Source: Planctomycetota bacterium
Lineage (GTDB): Bacteria; Planctomycetota; Phycisphaerae; Sedimentisphaerales; Anaerohalosphaeraceae
NCBI GenBank assembly: GCA_030637065.1
Contig: DAOVVQ010000191.1
Coordinates: 1 to 7,349 of the forward strand
Length of the DNA stretch: 7,349 nt
Reading direction: 5' to 3'
Shown one piece after another: positions 1-6,277 of this stretch (position 1 is the stretch's first letter; each line of letters begins with the position of its first letter). The notes beneath the pieces are model-generated. The model saw only the letters and a list, made by a program, of their open reading frames with translations, searched no databases and was not told the origin of the DNA. The position numbers were made by a program, and so were the translations under genes.

Positions 1-67
1 ATGGGTAACTTTGTTACCCATGCTGACGGAGGAGCATACAGAACCGCATGGGTAACAAGTTACCCAT
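1..67. repeat. Nested palindromic repeat element
   Basis: The 9-base core ATGGGTAAC occurs four times in alternating orientation: 1-9 forward, 13-21 reverse, 48-56 forward, 59-67 reverse. Each neighbouring pair forms a tight hairpin (loops of 3 and 2 bases). In addition, 1-23 and 46-67 are reverse complements of each other except for one extra T, so the whole element can fold into one stem of about 22 base pairs with a 22-base loop (24-45). It is followed by CCCATCCTACGG, which resembles the GTAGGATGGGT-type intergenic repeats I recall from many environmental bacteria. It may extend left of base 1. Frame 1 is open from base 1 to the TAA at 106-108, ending at the point where response-regulator homology begins; whether that reading frame is ever translated is unknown. 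Confidence 0.75.
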
Positions 68-266
68 CCTACGGACTGACGCGCATTTTTTTAGTGGAAT
101 TGGCATAAATGGCGTCAAGATAATTATGACCACCGCCAAGAGCCAGTCCGAGGACATTTTCGGTTCCTTTAACGACGGGTGCGAGGCCTATCTCGTAAAG
201 CCTGTCCGCAAGGACGATCTCTTTGCCGAGATCAACAAACTCGGACTGATGACGAAGTCATCGTAA
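48..266 (+). pseudogene. 5'-truncated response regulator receiver domain
   Basis: Residues from about 20 onward (base 105 to the stop at 264-266) read as the C-terminal half of a CheY-like receiver domain. VKIIMTTA corresponds to beta-4 with the conserved Thr/Ser, GCEAYLVKPV to beta-5 with the conserved Lys-Pro pair, and the final helix is KDDLFAEINKLGL. The first half of the domain, with the acidic pocket and the phosphoacceptor Asp, is absent. The same frame has a stop at 24-26, and the only ATG (48) lies inside the palindromic repeat, so residues 1-19 are unlike any receiver domain. I infer a remnant left by an insertion or rearrangement. A short translated fragment from ATG 48 cannot be excluded, but it could not act as a phosphorylation-dependent switch. 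It converges on purQ, 33 bases away. Confidence 0.7.
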
Positions 267-299
267 CTGCACCAACGTCTGCCGGCGAGCCTTCGCATG

Positions 300-1097
300 T
301 TAAAGCGTTGAGCGTACGTAATTGACAGCATTGTCGAAGATCGACCGTCCGTCGGGAAGGCTCTGCTGGTCCAACCGCTGCCAGTGCGGATGCTGCGTGC
401 GGTGGACGTACCTTTCCGGATGGGGCATCAGCCCCAACACCCGCCCCGTAGAATCGGTCAGACCCGCGATCGAATCCATCGAGCCGTTGGGATTGACCGG
501 AAACGGACCTTCTTCGCCATCGGCATCGACATATCGAAACGCAACATGGCCCTGCGACCTCAGCTCTTCGAGGGCATCGCTGTTTTTTGCAACCACCTTG
601 CCCTCGGCATGGGCGATGGGCAGATAGATCCGCGTATCAGGGTCGATAAACACGCACCTGGCCGCAGCCGGGGCAAGATACACCCAACGGTCCTCGAACT
701 TGCCGCTGTCATTGTCGGTTATGCTCACCGCCTGCCCGGACAAAGAGCCGATATCGCCGCCGTTTACACCCGGCAGGATACCGGTCTTGACCAACACCTG
801 AAAGCCGTTGCAGATCCCAAGGACCAGCTTGCCGCTGGCGATGAACTTCTTTATGGCATCGGTGAGGTGGTGGACTATCTGGTTGGCCAATATCTTCCCG
901 GCTGCGACGTCGTCGCCGTAGCTAAAGCCGCCCGGAAATACAAGAATATGATAGCCGTCGAGGATGCTCGTATCTTCGATGACTCTGTTGATATGGATCC
1001 GATCGACCTCGGCCCCTGCCAACTCCAGAGCGTGCTGGGTCTCAAGGTCGCAGTTTACTCCGGCTGCCCGCAATACTATAGCTTTTACCTGTTCCAT
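300..1097 (-). CDS. purQ: FGAM synthase glutaminase subunit PurQ
   Basis: This 265-residue cytoplasmic class I glutamine amidotransferase releases ammonia from glutamine and passes it to PurL for conversion of FGAR to FGAM in de novo purine synthesis. The start MEQVKAIVLRAAGVNCD matches the PurQ N terminus, and FPGGFSYGDDVAAGKI lies at 54-69. The nucleophile elbow GICNGFQ places the catalytic Cys at residue 96, and MPHPER gives His226 and Glu228 to complete the triad. The length is slightly above that of the short PurQ of Bacillus-type systems (about 225-230) and fits partners of longer PurL proteins. The ATG lies 15 bases after the purL stop, with AAAGG at 1102-1106 as a likely ribosome binding site four bases upstream. 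It is the last gene of the tyrA-purL-purQ unit. I see no convincing intrinsic terminator after it; transcription would run into the antisense of the receiver remnant. Confidence 0.96.
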   Translation of the reverse strand: MEQVKAIVLRAAGVNCDLETQHALELAGAEVDRIHINRVIEDTSILDGYHILVFPGGFSYGDDVAAGKILANQIVHHLTDAIKKFIASGKLVLGICNGFQVLVKTGILPGVNGGDIGSLSGQAVSITDNDSGKFEDRWVYLAPAAARCVFIDPDTRIYLPIAHAEGKVVAKNSDALEELRSQGHVAFRYVDADGEEGPFPVNPNGSMDSIAGLTDSTGRVLGLMPHPERYVHRTQHPHWQRLDQQSLPDGRSIFDNAVNYVRSTL

Positions 1098-1112
1098 GGT
1101 ACCTTTGCGTTC

Positions 1113-4001
1113 CTAACTTAACATTAACGGTTTCTTCCAGGCCTCTCGCAGCGTCTTCAAATCCATATCGATGACGCTTTTCTGGCCCTCATCCTGTATC
1201 ACCAGCCTGCTGTCCTCTGCCACCTCGCCGATCTGGCCGAAGGGCACATTGAGCATGAGTTTGGCGAATTCATCGTATTTTTCCGGCTCAACCTCGACGA
1301 TATACCGCGAGTTCGATTCGCTGAACAGCCGCATATCGGCCCGAATACAATCGTCGCTGACGGGCAGACCCCGAAGATCGGCGGTAATACCCAGGTCGCC
1401 GGCAAACGCCATCTCCGCCAGTGCAACCGCCAAGCCGCCTTCCGAACAGTCATGGCAACTAACGATCAGGCCATCGCAAATCGCCCGGTGGATCCTCCTG
1501 GCCGTCTCCGCGGAGGTCTTTATATCGACCTTCGGAACATTACAGCCGAGTTCGCCGCGAATCTTGTAGTAATGCGAGCCGCCCAATTCGTTTTTCGTAA
1601 TGCCGACGGCGAACAGCAGATTGCCCGCCCGTTTGACATCCATACTCACGCATTTGTTGACGTCATCGACCAGGCTCATAGCGCTTATCAGCAGCGTCGC
1701 CGGTATAGCTATCTGCGTGCCGTCGTCACAGACGCACTCAGGATTCATCGAATCCTTGCCGGAGATAAACGGGCTCGAAAAACCCATCGCCCCGTCATAG
1801 CACGCCATCGAGGCCCGAACAAGCGACCCGAGCGTCTCAGCCTTGCTGCAATCGCCCCAGCAGTAATTATCCAGCAGCGCGATCCTGTCGGGCCGGGCGC
1901 CAACGCAAATGATATTGCGGATCGCCTCGTCAATGCCGCTCAATGCCATCCAATACGGGTCAATGTCACCGTACAGCGGATTCATCCCGCAGCTTATCGC
2001 GACACCCTTTTCCGAATTGAGCTTGGGCCGAACCACGGCTGCGTCGCTGGGCCCGTCATTGCAGGCACCGGTCAGAGGCTTGATCACACTGCCCCCCTGC
2101 ACCTCGTGGTCGTACTGGCGGATCACCCATTCCTTGCTCGCCACGTTATACGACGACAGGATCTCCAACAGGTCGTCATTGTAATCGTCCTTTTTAGCAA
2201 TGTCAGGCTCGGACAGTTTCTTGCTGTGCCACCGCGCCTTCCGCGAATATTTACTCACACCCTCGTGCAAAAACTCCATATCAAGCTGGGCGACCTGCTG
2301 GCCGCCGTATCTCAGCGTCAGCTTCCTGTCATCGGTAAACGCCCCTATTACGGTCGCCTCGACGTCCTCCGAGGCAAAGAGCCTGCATATCGCCTCGACA
2401 TTTTCGGGCTTGACCGAGATCACCATCCGCTCCTGAGCCTCGCTTATCCATATCTCGGTGTAGTTTAGCCCGGCGTATTTCAGCGGCACCTTCTCCAGAT
2501 CGACCACAGCGCCTAACTTTTCGCCCATCTCGCCGACCGCACTGCTTAGCCCACCCGCCCCGCAATCGGTGATCGCCTCATAAAGACCGGCCTCCCTGGC
2601 CTGGAGCAGCGCATCGAGCATCTTCTTTTCGACGATCGGGTTTCCGATCTGCACCGCGTGCGAAAAAATGTCCTCGTGCTCGTGGGTCATCTGCCCGCTC
2701 GAAAACGTCGCACCGTGAATGCCGTCACGACCGGTCCTGCCGCCGACGACGATGACCGCATTGCCGCTCTGCTGATGCTTGAAGCACTGGTCGTTGGGCA
2801 GTATCCCGATATTCCCGCAGAAGACCAGCGGATTGGCCATATACCTGTCATCGAAATAGATCGCCCCGTTGACCGTCGGGATCCCCATCCGATTGCCGTA
2901 ATCGCGAACACCGCCGACGACACCCTTCATAACCCGCCGCGGATGCAAGACGCCCTTGGGTATCTCATCGAGCTTCTTATCCGGCAGACCGAAACAGAAG
3001 ATGTCCGTATTGGCGATCGGCTTAGCCCCCATCCCCGTGCCCATCGGATCCCGAATAACGCCGCCGATACCCGTAGCCGCCCCGCCGTAAGGGTCCAGCG
3101 CGGACGGGTGATTGTGCGTTTCGACCTTAAAGCAGATCGCGTCGGTGTCATCGAACTTGACGACGCCGGCGTTATCTTCAAAAACCGAGATGCACCAATC
3201 CTTATCCAGCTCCTGAGTAGCCTGAAAAACCGTCTCCTTGAGCAGATTGTCGAAATGAATATGCTCTCCGTCGAAATCCATATCCACACTGCTCTTGAGC
3301 GTCTTGTGAACGCAGTGCTCGCTCCAGGTCTGGGCCAACGTCTCAAGCTCGATATCCGTAGGCTCCCGCTCGAGCATGCGGTAGTGATTCTGGATCGTCT
3401 GCATCTCGACGAGTGTCAGGAACAGGTCGCTATCCTTGCTCAACGCGACAAGCTCGTCGTCGTTAAGGGTTCTAACGGGCATTTCGGTTATCTTAAGCTC
3501 ATACGGCAGGGTATGCGGGCTCGGCGGCTCGGCATCTGTGCCGCAGATAACATCTTCGATACAGTCGTTACCAAGCACACGCCGCGAGATCGTGTCCCGC
3601 TCGTCGTCGCTGATATTGCCAAGAAGGATATATTTCCGCGCCGTCCGCACCGTTTCGACATTACCGGCGCCCATATCGGCCAGCGCGCCAGCCACCGACT
3701 CGGCAACCGGATCGGTAACGCCGCTCTTTAGGTGGACCTCTATCACCGTCGCGCTCATCGGTCCCGCCGGCGGTACGCTTCTGCCAATGCGATATTCCTG
3801 GCAGACCGTGTCGGTCAGCAACTCACCGGCGACACGCTCGGCAAAATCAGCGTCAAAATCCGCCTCGATCAGATACACCTTCGCCGAGTGTACCGATTCG
3901 ACCGTTGATATCCCCAATTCCTGAATGTCTTCCCGAACGTCCTGTCCGCGGGTGTCTGCAAACCCGGCCCGGCTCGACACCTCGATACGCCATTGTCTCA
4001 C
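1113..4001 (-). CDS. purL: FGAM synthase synthetase subunit PurL with two N-terminal PurS-like domains
   Basis: This 962-residue protein catalyses ATP-dependent amidation of FGAR to FGAM using ammonia from PurQ. Residues 1-72 and 83-152 are each PurS-like and resemble one another: VESVHSAKVYLIEAD (35-) aligns with VETVRTARKYILLGN (116-). After a linker (153-175) comes a PurL core with its own hallmarks: WSEHCVHKTLKS (226-), ETHNHPSALDPYGGAATGIGG (294-), RDYGNRMGIPTVNGA (366-), DCGAGGLSSAVGEMGE (479-), ISGKDSMNP (746-) and SCHDCSEGGLAVALAEMAF (848-). Stand-alone bacterial PurL is about 720-740 residues; the roughly 150 to 175 extra residues are the PurS-like part. No separate purS is present here. 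The start is GTG at 3999-4001, overlapping the tyrA TGA by 4 bases, with GAAGGAA five bases upstream; the reading aligns with PurS from its first residues. Fusions of this kind probably exist elsewhere, since I recall PurL proteins of about 950-1000 residues, but I cannot check that here. Confidence 0.95.
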   Translation of the reverse strand: MRQWRIEVSSRAGFADTRGQDVREDIQELGISTVESVHSAKVYLIEADFDADFAERVAGELLTDTVCQEYRIGRSVPPAGPMSATVIEVHLKSGVTDPVAESVAGALADMGAGNVETVRTARKYILLGNISDDERDTISRRVLGNDCIEDVICGTDAEPPSPHTLPYELKITEMPVRTLNDDELVALSKDSDLFLTLVEMQTIQNHYRMLEREPTDIELETLAQTWSEHCVHKTLKSSVDMDFDGEHIHFDNLLKETVFQATQELDKDWCISVFEDNAGVVKFDDTDAICFKVETHNHPSALDPYGGAATGIGGVIRDPMGTGMGAKPIANTDIFCFGLPDKKLDEIPKGVLHPRRVMKGVVGGVRDYGNRMGIPTVNGAIYFDDRYMANPLVFCGNIGILPNDQCFKHQQSGNAVIVVGGRTGRDGIHGATFSSGQMTHEHEDIFSHAVQIGNPIVEKKMLDALLQAREAGLYEAITDCGAGGLSSAVGEMGEKLGAVVDLEKVPLKYAGLNYTEIWISEAQERMVISVKPENVEAICRLFASEDVEATVIGAFTDDRKLTLRYGGQQVAQLDMEFLHEGVSKYSRKARWHSKKLSEPDIAKKDDYNDDLLEILSSYNVASKEWVIRQYDHEVQGGSVIKPLTGACNDGPSDAAVVRPKLNSEKGVAISCGMNPLYGDIDPYWMALSGIDEAIRNIICVGARPDRIALLDNYCWGDCSKAETLGSLVRASMACYDGAMGFSSPFISGKDSMNPECVCDDGTQIAIPATLLISAMSLVDDVNKCVSMDVKRAGNLLFAVGITKNELGGSHYYKIRGELGCNVPKVDIKTSAETARRIHRAICDGLIVSCHDCSEGGLAVALAEMAFAGDLGITADLRGLPVSDDCIRADMRLFSESNSRYIVEVEPEKYDEFAKLMLNVPFGQIGEVAEDSRLVIQDEGQKSVIDMDLKTLREAWKKPLMLS

Positions 4002-4870
4002 AGCAGTTCCTTCTTTTTCATTTTATATTTAATTAGCACCGCCCGCTTGCTCCGTGCCTGCGTAAGCAGCTTTTCAATTTGCTTCTGGTCCCGATCCTTA
4101 ACAGCCTTACGCAGCCGGGACAATTCCTTTATCAGCCGGTCGATCCCGCTCGCCACATTGTCGGCATTGGTCAGCAGGATGTCCGCCCAGACATTCTCCG
4201 GCCCCGACGCCACCCGCGATGTATCGACAAAACCCTTGCCGGCAAACTTCATCTGCTCGGGATCGCTCGCGTTTATCAGCGCCGCCGCTGCGACGTGAGG
4301 CAGGTGACTTACCCGCCCGTAAATCCGGTCATGCTTATCAGGCGCCATAACCTTAATACTGCACCCGATCTTCGACCAGAATTGCCTAAGCACCGCCAAC
4401 GCCTTCATGTCCGTCCCAGCCGTTTTTGTCAGAATACACGAAGAGCCGGCAAACAGGTCATCGCGTGCAAACTCGACCCCCCTCTTTTCCGAACCTGCGA
4501 TCGGATGCGAACCCACGTAGAAAACATTATTACCCAGCATCTTCCTTGCCCAGCGATGAGGCAAAACCTTCGTCGAACCGACATCGGTAACAATACAGCC
4601 GTCCGGCAGATGCCCGGCGATCTCCTCAAAGATACCCTCGAACGTGCGTATCGGCGTAGCTAAGATCACAATATCAGCCCCGGCAACGCACTCGGCGATA
4701 TCGTCGACGATCTCGTCAGCGACCCCGAAATTGCGGGCTTTTTTCCTCGTTACCGCCCGATGACTGTACCCGACCGTCTTTATCTTAGAAAATGTGCGCA
4801 AAATCGCCTGGCTGGCGCTCGCGCCCAGAAGACCCATTCCAACTACGCTAATTTGACGTAACTTCTTCAT
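3998..4870 (-). CDS. tyrA: Prephenate dehydrogenase
   Basis: This is a cytoplasmic NAD(P)-dependent enzyme converting prephenate to 4-hydroxyphenylpyruvate in tyrosine synthesis; an arogenate-preferring variant cannot be ruled out. From the ATG at 4868-4870 it has 290 residues. The Rossmann loop is GMGLLGAS (11-18), followed by TDVGSTK (95-101), GSHPIAGSEKRGVEF with the family's active-site His at 122, and HDRIYGRVSHLPH with His189. GKGFVDTSRVASG (211-223) carries Arg219, at the place of the substrate-binding Arg; the usual form there is GFRDxTRIA, so this is a slight variant. There is no chorismate mutase or ACT domain, so it is the short monofunctional type. The frame stays open to an ATG at 4936, but the extra 22 residues are unlike the family, and the candidate promoter covers that region. 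The chosen start has AAGG eight bases upstream. A stronger GGAGGGG at 4894-4900 is too far away to serve it. It is the first gene of the operon with purL and purQ. Confidence 0.92.
   Translation of the reverse strand: MKKLRQISVVGMGLLGASASQAILRTFSKIKTVGYSHRAVTRKKARNFGVADEIVDDIAECVAGADIVILATPIRTFEGIFEEIAGHLPDGCIVTDVGSTKVLPHRWARKMLGNNVFYVGSHPIAGSEKRGVEFARDDLFAGSSCILTKTAGTDMKALAVLRQFWSKIGCSIKVMAPDKHDRIYGRVSHLPHVAAAALINASDPEQMKFAGKGFVDTSRVASGPENVWADILLTNADNVASGIDRLIKELSRLRKAVKDRDQKQIEKLLTQARSKRAVLIKYKMKKKELL
4007..4013 (-). promoter_or_regulatory. Ribosome binding site for purL (GAAGGAA)
   Basis: GAAGGAA on the minus strand sits five bases before the purL GTG start and lies inside the last codons of tyrA. 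Together with the 4-base GTGA overlap between tyrA stop and purL start, it supports the GTG start and suggests translational coupling of purL to tyrA. Confidence 0.7.
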
Positions 4871-4915
4871 TATAAAGGCCTTACGGAAATATACCCCTCC
4901 GGCAACTCTGCCTGA

Positions 4916-4944
4916 AATGTACATGGGTAATGACATAATGTCAA
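4916..4944 (-). promoter_or_regulatory. Candidate sigma70-type promoter for tyrA-purL-purQ
   Basis: On the minus strand TTGACA (4939-4944, perfect -35) is followed by a 17-base spacer and TACATT (4916-4921, 4 of 6 matches to TATAAT). The predicted start of transcription near 4909 leaves a leader of about 40 bases before the tyrA ATG at 4870 and would exclude the upstream ATGs at 4936 and 4924. This is a motif match only. A perfect TATAAT also occurs on the minus strand at 4977-4982, but it lacks a recognisable -35 at normal spacing. Confidence 0.4.
4931..4943. promoter_or_regulatory. 13-base palindrome over the tyrA -35 element
   Basis: TGACATAATGTCA is a perfect palindrome with 6-base arms around one central base. 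It overlaps five of the six bases of the candidate -35 hexamer. Its size and position fit a dimeric repressor site, but no regulator is identified and chance occurrence is possible. Confidence 0.3.
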
Positions 4945-4956
4945 TTTTTTTCTTCC

Positions 4957-5012
4957 ATTTGGCCGATGAAACTGCTATTATATCGCTCCGGTCGGGAAAA
5001 TGCTGGCCAAAT
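4957..5012. repeat. 8-base inverted repeat in the tyrA-accA divergent region
   Basis: ATTTGGCC at 4957-4964 and GGCCAAAT at 5005-5012 are perfect inverted repeats separated by 40 bases. The pair lies between the divergent tyrA and accA genes. It is not followed by a T tract typical of a terminator in either direction. It could be paired binding sites or a long-range stem, or chance. Apart from this, the 234-base divergent region contains no gene I can support. Confidence 0.35.
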
Positions 5013-5104
5013 TGATAAGATATTGACGAACTTCTGATCTACCGTAGTGGGCAGAAGATTTTTTTGTATACCGTAAAAATTGCAGGAGTTGACAAGCGTA
5101 AAAT

Positions 5105-6247
5105 ATGGTCGGTTCAGAAATTAAACTTAACGGCGACCAGTATCTGCCGTTTGAGGACAAGATTGCCGAATTCGATCGCCGTATCGCCGAACTCCAGGCA
5201 AAGGCCTCAAACGACGGGAGCGACTGCTCTACGGAGATTCGCCGCCTTCAGCGGGTCCAGACCTCCGAACTCAAGAAGATCTATTCCAGCCTCTCCGCAT
5301 GGCAGACGGTGCAGGTATCCAGGCATCCGCAAAGACCTCTCCTCGGCGACTATCTCAATCTGATGGTAAAGGACTTTCGCCAGTTGCACGGCGACAGAAC
5401 CTTTGGCGACGATCCGTCTATAGTAACGGGCTTCGGCCAGATCGGCAGAGAGAGGGTCCTGATCATAGGCCAGAACAAAGGCAGAGACACCAAAGAGAAG
5501 ATCGCCTGCAATTTCGGCTGTCCCAACCCCGAGGGCTATCGAAAGGCCCTGGCAAAGATGAAACTGGCTGAGAAGTACAACCTGCCGGTAGTCACATTGA
5601 TAGACACACCCGGAGCTTATCCCGGCATTGGAGCCGAAGAACGGGGCCAAGCCCAGGCCATCGCGGTCAATCTGATGGAAATGTCACGGCTGAAAGTACC
5701 GATCATCTGCATCGTCATCGGCGAGGGCGGCTCCGGCGGAGCTTTGGGCATAGGCGTCGGCGACAGACTTGCCATGCTCGAATATGCCTACTACTCGGTG
5801 ATCTCGCCGGAGGGCTGTGCAGCCATTCTCTGGCACGATGGAGCCCAGGCCAACGTCGCCGCCGAAGCCCTCAAACTCACCAGCAAGGAATTACTGAAAC
5901 TGTCCCTGATCGACGATGTAATACCCGAATCATTAGGCGGAGCCCATCGCAACATTCACGACACGATATACAATGTCGAACGATATATAGTAAAAACGCT
6001 GCGGGACCTTAAGCGGACGAAGATCGAAAATCTCCTGGAAAACCGCTACAGAAAACTACGCGCAATAGGCACAACCTTCGAAAAACCAACCCGCCGCAAA
6101 ACAGAAGCTGTAAAACCCACAAAGAAGCAACCGGAAAGACCAACCATCCCGGACAGACTATCAATAGAAGCCCAACTGCGCCAAACAGCCCAAATCCCGG
6201 TAGAAGAAGCAGAAGCAAAAGAACCACAAACCGCCGCAAAAGAATAA
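5105..6247 (+). CDS. accA: Acetyl-CoA carboxylase carboxyltransferase subunit alpha
   Basis: AccA pairs with AccD to transfer the carboxyl group from carboxybiotin to acetyl-CoA, giving malonyl-CoA for fatty acid synthesis. The N terminus is helical (EDKIAEFDRRIAELQAK, 17-33), as in other AccA proteins. WQTVQVSRHPQRPLLGDYL (66-84), GDRTFGDD, KEKIACNFGCPNPEGYRKAL, DTPGAYPGIGAEERGQ (167-182), GEGGSGGALGIGVGD (207-220) and SVISPEGCAAILW (231-243) are all family hallmarks; the Gly-rich block forms the crotonase-fold oxyanion region. The usual protein (about 319 residues) ends near residue 322 here; residues 323-380 are an extra tail rich in Lys, Glu, Pro, Thr and Ala, coded by strikingly T-poor, A-rich DNA. 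The ATG at 5105 is the only supported start, because TAA precedes it in frame at 5099-5101. AGGAG at 5084-5088 is 16 bases away, so the ribosome binding site is weak. No accD is present in the window. Confidence 0.96.
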   Translation: MVGSEIKLNGDQYLPFEDKIAEFDRRIAELQAKASNDGSDCSTEIRRLQRVQTSELKKIYSSLSAWQTVQVSRHPQRPLLGDYLNLMVKDFRQLHGDRTFGDDPSIVTGFGQIGRERVLIIGQNKGRDTKEKIACNFGCPNPEGYRKALAKMKLAEKYNLPVVTLIDTPGAYPGIGAEERGQAQAIAVNLMEMSRLKVPIICIVIGEGGSGGALGIGVGDRLAMLEYAYYSVISPEGCAAILWHDGAQANVAAEALKLTSKELLKLSLIDDVIPESLGGAHRNIHDTIYNVERYIVKTLRDLKRTKIENLLENRYRKLRAIGTTFEKPTRRKTEAVKPTKKQPERPTIPDRLSIEAQLRQTAQIPVEEAEAKEPQTAAKE

Positions 6248-6277
6248 CACCCCCTGTTAGCACGCAAACATATAAGG

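Noticed and set aside
248..262. GATGAC-GAA-GTCATC hairpin between the receiver remnant and purQ as a terminator
   Set aside because: The stem is only 6 base pairs, sits within the remnant's last codons, and no T tract follows on either strand.
384..1121. 245-codon + strand frame opposite purQ
   Set aside because: It mirrors purQ, has no recognisable domain and is a shadow of a confident gene.
1452..3731. Long open frames on the + strand opposite purL (338 and 357 codons)
   Set aside because: They are antisense to an unambiguous, fully conserved PurL and have compositions expected from reading GC-rich codons backwards.
4922..4930. CATGGGTAA near tyrA shared with the left-edge repeat
   Set aside because: Nine matching bases without the inverted partner are likely chance.
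4871..4936. 22-residue N-terminal extension of TyrA from ATG 4936
   Set aside because: The residues do not resemble the family, the Rossmann start MKKLRQISVVGMG begins at 4870, and the candidate promoter overlaps the extension.
5089..5094. Perfect TTGACA just before accA
   Set aside because: A matching -10 would fall inside accA, leaving no leader; at the expected position no TATAAT-like sequence is seen.
4978..5160. 60-codon minus-strand frame in the tyrA-accA region
   Set aside because: It overlaps the accA start and the control region and shows no family features.
6009..6263. Leu-rich minus-strand frame resembling membrane segments
   Set aside because: It is antisense to the A-rich, T-poor accA tail; poly-Leu follows from the reverse complement of Lys/Glu/Gln codons.
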